This document shows, one piece after another, positions 41,001-51,700 of a DNA stretch of 64,000 nt. The notes beneath the pieces are model-generated. The model was given only the letters and a program-made list of their open reading frames with translations. It had not been told where the DNA came from and searched no databases. The DNA is from Pseudorasbora parva (lineage: Eukaryota; Chordata; Actinopteri; Cypriniformes; Gobionidae). The stretch is taken from assembly GCF_024679245.1 (NCBI RefSeq), contig NC_090172.1, positions 46,917,676 to 46,981,675 on the forward strand. Reading direction: 5' to 3'. Every line of letters begins with the position of its first letter. Within the stretch, counting starts at the first letter, position 1. Made by a program: the position numbers and the translations under genes.

Positions 41001-43387
41001 TCACCATCAGCTCTGTTTCTGTTCACCATCAGCTCTGTTTCTGTTCAGTTTTCTGTGTTGGTTGATTGTTTGTATTATTCTATATTTTTACTTGTTATTT
41101 TTTTGTTGTTATTTTTTCCCTTTGTTGCACTTTGAGATTCTTCACAATGAAAAGTGCATTATAAATAAAATCTATTATTTTTATTATAAACATTCCTATA
41201 CCTAAACTTGAGCAACTTGTTTCCTCAGTCCCCAGACATTTTGCAGACTAAAAAATTATAAAAAGAAGAGGGGATGCCACACACAGTGGTAACCATGGCC
41301 TTGTCCCAAATCTTTTTTGAGATGTGTTGATGCCATGAAATTTAAATTAAACTTATTTTTGCCTTAAATCTATAAATTTTAAACATGATGATATATCATC
41401 TATGTTGTTAGATAATTCTAAATTATCCATATATATTCTAAATAAAATATTGAAATTTGAAAGTTCCACATCATTGTATTCTGTTTTTATTCACAATTTG
41501 TACAGTCTCCCAACTTTTTTTGGAATCAGGTTTGTACCATCACTGTAGCATCATAGTTCATGCTTTGGCTTACCATGAATGTCTTTGCTTAGTGAGGTCC
41601 TCAATGCTTTCAACTCCTTCAAGCTGAAATTCTTCAAGTCATTCCGCTCATAGTGCTTCCTTTCTCTGATAGCCTCACTGGGAGGTATAGTCTGTGATGT
41701 AGTGTCAGTGGAGAGCAATTATGTTTTTGCATATCTACACTACCATTCAAAAGTTTTGGGGTCAGTGAGATTTTTTTTTGTTTTTGAAAGAAGACTGTTC
41801 TGAAGCAGCATTTATTTGAGTGAAAATAAAATAGAAATACAGTAAAAACAGCAATATTGTTACATTTTTACATATGCATATTATTACATATACATATATT
41901 TAAAATTACTGTTTTCTATTTTAAAATGTTATTTATTCTTGTGATGCCTGAATTTTCAGCATCATTACACCATGATCCTTCAGAAATCATTCAAATATGC
42001 TGATTTGGTGCTCACAAAGCATCATCATCGATGTTGTGCTGCTTAACATTTTTGTAGAAACCATGATACAGGATTCTTTGATGAATAGAAAGTTGAAATA
42101 GAATTTCTCTGTAACAATGCAAAAACTTTTTACTGTTACTTTTGATCAATTTAACTTAAGTATCAATTACTTTTAAAACAATCTTACTGAACCCAAACTT
42201 TTGAATGCTACTGTACAGAACATTCCATGTATAATTTTCTAATATGATATACTAAATCATTTATAAATTTACAATATATTAATAAATGTACTTTATCGAT
42301 TCAGATGCATGGGATGAAAGTCTATACATGCATAAGATATTCACCATGAGTTTGTGCTCTACTCTAACCTGTTTTTGCTCCAGTCTCAATTTGTGTCTGA
42401 GTACACTCAGTGCAGCTCTGACATCATTCTTGAACCCTCTTGATTTGGTTTTCTTAGTCGATGCAGAGCTTGAACCATGCTCCTTCTCTAACCTTTCAAT
42501 GTTGCCACTCTTACTGGACTGCTTTGCCACCTGAAATGGTAAAACAGAGCATAACTAAAAGTATTATTATTTCTTGTCATAAAAAAGACATGAACAAAAT
42601 TGTACAGTATGTCTCTATGTCTATTCTTCTCTATATCTGAGTGCTACACCCACTAAAGTTGTTCAAACTGTTCACATTATGTTGCCACCCACACCCAGCA
42701 ACAGTGGAAAAACATGCAGTGTGGCAAACTGGCAATTTATTTCACCTCTTTCTTTGCCTCCATTTCCTCTTCTTCCTCCTCACTTTCACTGTTATTGATG
42801 AAGCACAGCTGTAGATTCATCTGGCTCTGGAGCCTAGAATAATAAATCATAGTTGCTACAGATTTTACTCAAATTGGTAAGGTGTTTGAGAATCATAGAA
42901 TCTATGTGACCTTGATGTCAGAGAAGTCAGACGACTGTTGCAATCGTCCTCCATGTCCTCGTAGGATTCTCTGTGACTGCTCAGTCCTCTGATTTCTGGC
43001 CACTCTACTGTCAGTCTGTCCAAGTCCTGCAGAGAAACACTTTAGTTATAATTCTTAGTGGCTATTACTGTAGAAAAGTAGTCAAGGAGTAAACTGTAGC
43101 ACTTGCCAATCCATAACAAAATGTGTCAAAAAAACGTTTTACAATTTAATACAGATGACTATCTTTACTTTCATTCAGACCTTTTCCCTCTGTCTCCGCT
43201 CTTCTTGTTGCTTCTCAAGTTCAGCTATACGAAGGCTGAGATCCTCCCAGTGCATGATGGGTAAGCCCAGGTCATCATCAGGGTATCCCTCTTGCCATAA
43301 TAAGGCTGCCCCCTCTGCATCCTCCTCTGTCTCATCACTCTCTTTTTCATTTCCTCTTTCCCGCTCTTTTTCTTTTTCTCCGTCCAT
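38039..43387 (-). CDS. Schwannomin-interacting protein 1-like (SCHIP-1 domain)
   Basis: Six coding exons on the minus strand (43387-43181, 43026-42911, 42833-42746, 42530-42369, 41691-41574, 38139-38039), all with GT-AG borders, make 263 residues in one frame. The N-terminal exon is acidic and Glu/Lys-rich and contains [19 protein letters not shown]. Exons 2-3 carry SRLTSLTSR and [17 protein letters not shown]. The last two exons carry the C-terminal coiled coil ([15 protein letters not shown], then [20 protein letters not shown]). These blocks are those of the SCHIP-1 family, whose vertebrate member binds the NF2 product schwannomin/merlin and acts at axon initial segments. The start ATG lies 11 nt inside an exon that opens at an acceptor (43399-43400), with a good Kozak context. 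The last intron is 3.4 kb because of a transposon. This is a paralogue of SCHIP1, shorter than the IQCJ-fused forms. Confidence 0.88.
39393..41193 (+). mobile_element. Composite retroposon with internal minisatellite
   Basis: It is inserted in the Tc1-like transposase and flanked by a 5-bp duplication, aacat (39393-39397 and 41189-41193). The 5' part (39398-40095, about 0.7 kb) is unclassified and has no intact ORF. The middle (40096-41046) is a minisatellite. The 3' part (about 41120-41188) reads as a non-LTR retroposon tail (ctttgagattcttcacaatg, then an aataaa-containing end and an att-rich terminus). The order, unique head, tandem array, LINE-like tail, recalls primate SVA elements. The comparison is structural only. 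Confidence 0.7.
40096..41046. repeat. 22/23-bp minisatellite, about 40 copies
   Basis: The unit is caccatcagctctgttt followed by tctgtt, in two length forms that differ by one T (22 and 23 bp). A few 20-bp forms occur near the left end. Variant units with attagc (near 40442, 40576, 40848) and atcacc (near 40355, 40599, 40872) recur about every 130-270 bp, which suggests higher-order duplication. Open frames through it (up to 360 codons of HHQLCF-type repeats) follow from the repeat lacking stops and are not taken as genes. Confidence 0.95.
41736..42215. mobile_element. Palindromic MITE, about 0.48 kb
   Basis: The left end tacactaccattcaaaagtt and the reverse complement of the right end tacagtagcattcaaaagtt form terminal inverted repeats. 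The interior includes tgatccttcagaaatcatt and agcagcatttatttgagtg. It sits in the intron between the fourth and fifth coding exons of the SCHIP-1-like gene. Decayed copies of the same family lie at 43579-43990, 50620-50930 and 51545-51800. Confidence 0.8.
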
Positions 43388-43511
43388 TCCCAAGACCCCT
43401 ACCAGAATAAGAGAAAGATTAAGAAGTCAATATATTTTGGGCAAAAAAATGTTATTTCTATAATACGATACTATGAGAGAAATTGGCATCATCAGATAAA
43501 CATACACACAC

Positions 43512-43514
<3 letters not shown>

Positions 43515-43577
<63 letters not shown>
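43515..43577. repeat. (TA)n microsatellite
   Basis: A perfect AT run of about 63 bp, preceded by a short AC run. Confidence 0.97.
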
Positions 43578-43578
<1 letters not shown>

Positions 43579-43580
<2 letters not shown>

Positions 43581-43675
43581 TACAGGCCAAAAGTTTGGAC
43601 ACATTACTATTTTTAATGTTTTTGAAAGAAGTTTCTTCTGCTCATCAAGCCTGCATTTATTTAAACAAAAATAAC

Positions 43676-43760
<85 letters not shown>

Positions 43761-43990
43761 GTCACCTGATCCTTCAGAAATCATTATGATGATTCATTTT
43801 CAAAGTTGGAAACAGTTCTGCTGCTTAATATATTTTCATTACCTGTTATACTTTTTAAATAATACTTTGATGAATAAAAAGTAAATGCACACAAATTTGA
43901 TTTTAGTCCCAATGTTGTCAAGAACTGATTCTGTTAATTCGCCAATAGTTCTCTAGGGTTTTGTGGGTTCATACATCAATTCAGACTAGT
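43579..43990. mobile_element. Decayed MITE interrupted by a TA expansion
   Basis: The words ggccaaaagtttggacacat, tttttgaaagaagtttcttc and tgatccttcagaaatcatta are those of the MITE family at 41736-42215. A TA run (43678-43757) has grown in its middle. The right terminal repeat was not clear. Confidence 0.6.
43678..43757. repeat. (TA)n microsatellite
   Basis: A perfect TA run of about 80 bp lying within a decayed MITE. Confidence 0.97.
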
Positions 43991-45512
43991 GTATTGTTAT
44001 CCTATTTTTGATTAGTATTTATTTATTAAGTACTAGTATTTATAACTATTCAAAATAGTTAATATATATATACAGTTTTCTTCAGTTACATAATATGTAG
44101 CCTATTTCAGTCGTAACTAACAATTTACTTGCTAAAAAGACATGTCAAGCAACATTTGTGTTTTGTTTGTCTTCACAAAACATTATGGACGAAACATTTA
44201 ATCGGTTTTCCCCGTTTAAACGTTACAACATAACGGGAATGAAGTCATATAAACGTATTTCATCGGAAACTGCAATGTCCCAAAACATTAACCCCGAAAC
44301 TGACTAGACTGGAAATGAGGTAATAATCAAGAATATATTTTTCCATATTTTAAATAATATACACTTATTTAAAAGTCGTGTAATGTATCACGTTTGGCCA
44401 CGTATTGAACTGATGATGTATCCAAAACTTTTGTATAGCTTATTAGTTTTTTGAGAGGTATACATACTTTTTTGGTAGAATGTGTTTGCAAATTCTATCC
44501 TTCTGTCCAACAAGTCAAAACTCATACATTTCCAGCCTTTTCTTGGACTTTATTAACTTGTTTTACTCCGTGCTGTCCCGTTACGTGCCCTTCTCGTCTT
44601 CGTTTATCCTTCACTCTTTTTCATCATCCATGAAGATGAATTTCTTTCTCTTTTCCGCTCCTTCGTAAACTTCGATCTTTAGAAGGTTTTTTCATCCGTT
44701 CAATCAATCGAAAATTTTGTTCCTTAAAAATCCTCAACGCAGACATCAAAAACTAAAGGAATTTGGCGTCGTTTTGTTATGGGGAGTGAACGTGAAGGGA
44801 GGAGAATGAGCGAAGAAGAGTAATAAAAGTAACCACTTCAGGTGTCTAGTTTCAGTTATTTGCAATCATGATTAAAGATTAGTCGATAATATTTCAAATT
44901 TTTAGTGTGAAGGACAGAGTTGCAAATTTATTTTTCTTTTCTTTTTTTCTCCATGCCTCATTTTAAAGAGGAAAACAAAACTGTTTGGGCTTGGTGTCAA
45001 ATGTCAACAAGTCTAAGCATGCTTACTTGACAAAATTTTAAAGGCGAATTGCTGTTTTTTATTGTGTTTATACAACATTTAAAAAGTCCTCTATTTGGGA
45101 CTAAACATTATTTAAATATATTTATAATTCACGGAATACACATTTTAATTCTCAAAAGTTGCTGGTGTTTTATTTTATCCGTTCAACATGATAACCCCAG
45201 TAAAGAATGGCTGGAGTGTATTTTTGCGAACAACAGACAGTTGAGGTTGAGGAGCTTAAAACATTTTTAACGAAGTGCTAAAAGTTTGTTTCAAACTCTT
45301 TATGACGTTGCACTCTGCTGTCACTCTACTTCCGCTTCCTCTAAAGTCAGCTGACTTATCGGGTGACTGTTGACATCGATCTTACCGAGACCAGAAAAAA
45401 ACTTAAATGTAACTTCTAAAAGTTCAAATGAAAGTCGTATAACGTTAATTTTATTTGAAACGGTCCTCTGGCATCTCTGGTAAGCGAAACCTAACAAGCA
45501 TTTATTATAAAA

Positions 45513-46554
<1,042 letters not shown>

Positions 46555-46960
46555 TACCACCTAGTGATTGGAGTTTAACCCTACCTCTAAATTCCCTTGT
46601 TGTGTTTGTATGTAATAATGCTGCATTTGCCTTAAAATGATGCTTAAATGAGTTTGGATATTTAAGATTAAGTATTTTTCTGTGCTTTTCTTTCTTGCCT
46701 TTCTATCTTGAAGCCTGTCATAAAATACAAAATGAGTGAGATTGACCTCACTCGTTTGCCTTTTATTGTGCTATTTTGATCTGTGGACCTACCAAATCCT
46801 TCATAAATATTGGTTATCTACAAACACTGTTGGTAAATGATTTAATTGTGATTTTTATTTATAAATATACAATCTCATTAAGTAAATGTTGTATGAAATT
46901 TTACATGATCACATTGGTTCTGTTTTCTCAATAAATGACTTGAGATTTTGCCGATGCAGT
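46555..46960 (+). terminator. rnasek: rnasek 3' UTR and poly(A) signal
   Basis: A canonical aataaa lies at 46930-46935 (tctcaataaatgacttgag), about 375 bp after the stop. Confidence 0.8.
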
Positions 46961-47484
46961 TTGTCACTATAGAAAATGTATACGTGTAGACCACAGTCTA
47001 TGGTGTAGACCTTGCCTCTGAGTATACATGGTTCTGAAACTTCTAAATGCTTAATGCAGAAATTAAATGCTATTAAAACAATTCCATATGAAACAAAGAA
47101 TTTGACTTTATTTGCAATAGAAAGTATTTATACCGGGCATGTTTCTTCATTTAGCTTTTAGGAAAAAGTATAGTAATAGTAAAGCATTTTTCACTGTCTT
47201 CATCTGGAAAAATAAATGAACTATATATAAAATGCATTTCATAAAGCTGATGGCAATTATCAAGAATGCAGAAATGAGTAAAAATCCAGAGACACCAGTC
47301 CAGTACCATCCAAACAGTGCCTTTAAATATACAGTTAAAAAACATTAACAAATCATAAAAATAAAGAAAGCTACTGAAATGAATGATGTTGGTAGGTTTA
47401 ACTACTCAAGAAAAAATATCAAAGATGTATATACACGCATACCTCAGTCAGAAACACCGCTAAGCTACGGAATATGCTATCTGT
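46961..47484. other. No gene seen
   Basis: Short intergenic stretch between rnasek and a LINE fragment, without recognised features. Confidence 0.5.
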
Positions 47485-47737
47485 CTTTGATGCAAAAAAA
47501 GTTCGTTCATGCATTCATGACCTCTAGACTAGAAAGCTACAATTAGTCAAAAATATAGCTGCTGGAGTTCTTACTAGGTCAAGAAATATGATCATAGAAC
47601 ACCAATTGTATCATCTCTACACCGGTTACCTATTAAGTTCCATATCAATTATAAAGTATTGCTACTGACCTATAAGGCCCTAAATGGGTTAATTCCTGTG
47701 TATTTAACTGATCCTCTTTTGCCATCTCACTCTTTAA

Positions 47738-48624
47738 AGGAAGTGTATGTAAGATTATGGCCAAAACTGGTATTGCAATCACCTCCCCCCTGACTCGAGG
47801 TTGCCAGATCCAGCAGGAACGTTTGTGGCGGCAGCAGTAGAAACACTACTGACTTTGTGATTGGTTGATAGGTGGAGGGTGGAGCTTCAGGCCAAAACAC
47901 AACATGTCAACATCAACATCAGTGCTGCGTTCCAGTTCGTTTTTATCATGCCCTTCATTCGCAAACTTCCCTCCGTCTCGTTCACTCGGATGTGCGTCAT
48001 TGCTTATGTTGCATGAGTGCCCACTACTGGCGGAAACTTTGCAATGGACTGAACTGGAACGCCCTAAGCCCTTGATCACTTGGAATCCACTATGGGGTTT
48101 ATTTATTATTTATTTTTTTCCTTTACGAAATTGTTTAATGCAGCATTCTATATGTATATGTATATGGATGTGTTTGGGTTGTTTTAAATGTTTTTAAAAA
48201 TATCAGAGTTGTTTGTAGTGGGGTAAATTAAACGTGATATGTGGTGACGTCACAATCGAGTTGCATTGTGGTACATGAAGCTGCCTGAAGTGTACATATG
48301 AAGTAGACTCAAAATCGAGGGAGCAAGGGTCTGTCCATATAAACTTCCCTTGTCCACTTCACGAAGTGGAACGCACTTCAAAATGGCGGCAGGGATTCCC
48401 CAAGGGGAAGTGCTTAGGGAAGTTTGCAAGTGCGTGTCTTAAAGTGGAGTGGAACGCAGCACCGTTGAGGGCTGCAACAACAACTTTTAAATGACAATAT
48501 CCTGGCCGGACCACTGTTGTCAGTGATATAAGTATTTGAATTTAACATGATTTCTTAATGTCTAGTGACATAGCAAGGCCATTTTATGATTCATTGAAAT
48601 ACATTTCTTACATACTGTTCCTCT
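47738..48624. mobile_element. Outer TIR element inside the LINE
   Basis: The left end aggaagtgtatgtaagatta and the reverse complement of the right end aggaacagtatgtaagaaat are terminal inverted repeats. The flanks ctcttta and cctcta may be a decayed target duplication. No ORF of note lies in it. A second TIR element sits inside it. Confidence 0.65.
47922..48462. mobile_element. Inner TIR element (MITE)
   Basis: The left end gtgctgcgttccagttcg and the reverse complement of the right end ggtgctgcgttccactccac are terminal inverted repeats. Subterminal gcaaacttccctccg pairs with gcaaacttccctaag. It is inserted inside the outer element, making a three-level stack. Confidence 0.75.
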
Positions 48625-48772
48625 AAGATAACAAAACTCTGGGCTACTGGTAGTACCTAAGTCCTCTATACATTTTCTGTGAAGCTGCTTTGAAACGATA
48701 TGTATTGTGAAATGCTCTATACAAATAAATTTGAAATGTACTGAATTGAATACACATCTAATTAAAGTCTCT

Positions 48773-51700
48773 CTAGATGGTGATGCTATTTTCCATGCGG
48801 CTTGGACACAGGTAAAGGTACTGCAGTTCTAGTCCCTCGTTCTGAGCTATTATCTGCTCCTCCAGTTCCTTCAGATCCTTTCTGAATTTGTCAATCACCT
48901 TCAAAGCAGCAGGCTCAGTAAAGTACTGTTCCACATACTGACCCATTGGGATCTGAAGGAAAGGAGAAAATGGAGTTGTTACAGTTACTAGTTACTTTAT
49001 TAAAGGCGTATTCATATTGATGATTGCGACAATTGTGAAAGCAAGTGCTGTTGACCCACCGCATCTGGCTGTGCCCGCCCCAAATGCCATGTGATGGCCA
49101 TTTGCACACAGGACTGGCTGATATCTGGGAGTGTGTCCATGATCAGGTCCATTGTGACAGCATCCTTATCCGTTGGTGGAGGGTGCCGCATGGTGCAAGG
49201 CGTATTGGGTACCCATGCACACCAATCAAACTAGAGCACAGAGAGAAAGACCAACAGGGATCACAATCAAGCTATGGTGGTGAAATTATACTTATTTTTG
49301 CCACCAAAAACTTTGCTGTGAAGCTAGTGGCCGCTAGCCTGACTCAGCCGTCGTCATTATGGCCCCGCCCACTGACTATACACGATGTGATTGGCCCGAC
49401 AAGAGTTTGGCGTTTACAGCTCAGAAGGGTATTGAAAGTTGCTAGAAGAGACACTCGTGGGCAGATTAGATTTTCTGCCGCTAAGGTTCGTCTAGATTTC
49501 TAGGCTAAGTGGCAGCTGTAACGCTAGAAATTGTTTGTAGTAAAGCCGGATATGGAAAACTGTATTTCTGATAGTGTAGAAAAAGCATGTCTGATGTCTT
49601 TATAGTAAGTTTTTATAGTTTATAATATGTTAGAGATGTGTTTGTTACCTGTCCATTGTTGGTGGCAGCATGTTGTGCTGTGCTTGTAAAGATCACCACA
49701 GTTAACAGTGTGATCAGTTCTTCTTTTGTCTTGAGCTCACTGGCTAGGCCTGGCAAGCGAGAAATGACAGTGGTCACTCCTAACAGTCAATTTCAAGAGC
49801 CATTTATTTAGTTCATGTTAATTTTGATGAGACACATACTTTGAAACCAGAATACAGTAACAGTTTATTTAAAATAGTTCATTTTATGTTTTAGCACAAC
49901 ACCCTGCTAGTGACCACATCGGGGCACTGTATCTTTATTATGTTCTTTATCACTTCCTTTTCCCGTTTTTGGGGTTTATAGATTGCATGCATGTGAGGTC
50001 ACCGTTGGCTGGAGTCACTGTGGTTATACCCACTGAGTGGCAAAATATAGTAGCAGCATTGGTTTACAGCGTGAATGCCGTGAAAAAAACACAAACCACA
50101 ATTAAATCGGGACTGAGCATTGAGATTGACAACAAATAGATATGACAAGAAATCTGAAGTATATTTTTATAGACTGCCGAAAGCTACAGAAAACAAGCAA
50201 ATATAGGTGCGATTCATAGAAACAAGTTATCATTTTGTGTCAATATGTTTAAATATGTTGGGGTAAAAAATAAAATCATACCCTATATATTGTAATGTTA
50301 TATATTGTTTTGACAACTCATTAATTAAATAGTTACTATCTTATATTCTGCAGATATAATAGTTAGGGCTGGACGATATATACAACATTGATATAAGTGA
50401 TCACCCGGATTTAGACCTACCTATATTATATTTATACAAAGCGCATTTATAAAAAATGCGCTTTTTATATAAAAATGAATTTTTTATATAAAAATTAATA
50501 TTTTTTATAAAAAAAATATACACAGGCAAATTTGCTTTGCCGAAATCAGGTTCCTATAAAAGCCAGGAAACAAGATTTTAATAACTGCCGGATCTTTGGT
50601 AAGTTGCAAGGAGCACTATTTGCAGATTTCTCCAGTCTTCAGTGTCACATGATTATTCAGAAATCATTCTAATATGATGATTTGGTGCTCAAGATATGTT
50701 TCTTATTATTATCGATGTTGAAAACAATGTTGCTGCTTAATATCTTTGTGAAAAAAAACTGAGACAGTGTTTCAGGATTCTTTGATGAAAAGAAAGTTAA
50801 AAAAAAAAGTTTATTTGAAACAGAAATCAAATGTGCCATCATAAATATTCAAAAATCCTTTTTGAATAATAGTATTTACTTTAAAATAAATTGTACCGAC
50901 CTCAAAATTTTACACATTAGTGTATGTTGTCAAGCCTAAATAAATACACTGGCCAGGATTTATAATTTATTTATCTATCACTACATGACATTTGTGAGTT
51001 CAGTGATGCAGTCATGCATTTATATCTTACCAAAAGCAGGCACGTCCACAAAGCCCTCCACAGCCACATCTTTGATCCAGGCCTGAATTTCTGAGTCCTG
51101 TTCCACATCGCTATCACTCTTGTAGTACAAGGAAATGATTCCCGAGACAAAACTGAGAGGGAAAAAAAGAGCATTTAAGGAGATAGGTCTGTATGTACAG
51201 GAATTTTAGGTGTATACACACCACTTTATTCATGTGTAAATGTATGAAAGAATGATGTCTATTATAATGCCACATTCATAAGAATTAAAAGCACTGCATG
51301 AAGAATTCTTATTTGATTGAATTACTTTTGAATCACATCCCACAGCATCAGAGAATGGTCCCTGTAGAAATAGTCTCTTAGTTTAGTAACCCCTCTGTCC
51401 AAGAAGTCAAATTTGGGCTGGAGAGAGCGATAGGTCAATACTTTATACTCCCTCTGTGCCAAAATCAAGAGTCCCTCTCCACCTGTTGATACCACCTGAA
51501 AAACAGAATTTTTGAATTGAGTTTAAATTTGGGGGCAGACTTGTATTTATTTATTAAAAACACTTTTATACAGCAAGGATGCATTAAATTGATCAAAAGG
51601 GACAGTAAAGAGAGACATTATTAATATAATTTATAGTGCCACAATAATATTAAGCATTGCTGAAGAATCATGTGATAGGTATAAGTTATTTTAAAATAGC

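Larger units (their letters stand above)
38502..41250 (+). pseudogene. Tc1-like transposase, broken
   Basis: Reading starts MGRGSPIPP and proceeds through a helix-turn-helix part ([19 protein letters not shown]) to catalytic-domain fragments. These include FQHDNARSH (second Asp) and [14 protein letters not shown] (Glu), the DD34E pattern of Tc1 elements. There are several in-frame stops and frameshifts. The C-terminal coding part is split: the frame stops at DN near 39396 and resumes as [16 protein letters not shown] after 41191, beyond the inserted retroposon. It cannot make an active enzyme. Confidence 0.85.
38192..41534 (+). mobile_element. Tc1/mariner-like transposon interrupted by a retroposon
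   Basis: The ends caaacgtgattccaaagatg (left) and caaacctgattccaaaaaaa (right, reverse complement) are terminal inverted repeats flanked by TA on both sides, the Tc1/mariner target. The transposase reads on + (see the separate entry). A 1.8-kb composite retroposon is inserted at 39398-41193. The element lies in the last intron of the SCHIP-1-like gene in the opposite orientation. A truncated copy lies at 6030-6333. Confidence 0.88.
43388..45512. other. Divergent intergenic region between the SCHIP-like gene and rnasek
   Basis: The two genes point away from each other, so both promoters should lie here. The left third is a decayed MITE split by two long TA runs. Non-coding 5' exons of the SCHIP-like gene must lie to the right of 43400, because its first coding exon begins at a splice acceptor. 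They were not located. Confidence 0.5.
47485..48745 (+). mobile_element. LINE 3' fragment split by nested TIR elements
   Basis: 47520-47737 translates, with stops, like the C-terminal part of a fish L2/Rex-type reverse transcriptase (the AAGVLTRSRN and LYHLYTGYL region, and the kaLNGL-type end). The LINE resumes after 48625 and ends in a typical 3' tail (gctgctttgaaacgatatgt, then aatgctctatacaaataaat). The 0.9 kb between is a separate nested insertion. The LINE ends about 30 bp beyond the alox12 stop codon, in the gene's 3' flank. Confidence 0.75.

Noticed and set aside
40053..41135. A 360-codon open frame and overlapping long frames
   Set aside because: They run through a minisatellite that has no stop codons in several frames. 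The 22-bp and 23-bp units shift frame, and no codon structure or known domain is present.
44451..44668. Two 60-codon ORFs considered as a first coding exon of the SCHIP-like gene
   Set aside because: They are on the wrong strand. The minus-strand frame here meets a stop soon after its ATG (MDDEKE), so the start at 43387 is preferred.
49045..49503. A 152-codon plus-strand ORF
   Set aside because: Its first part is the reverse strand of an alox12 exon and the rest is intronic repeat; no similarity was seen.
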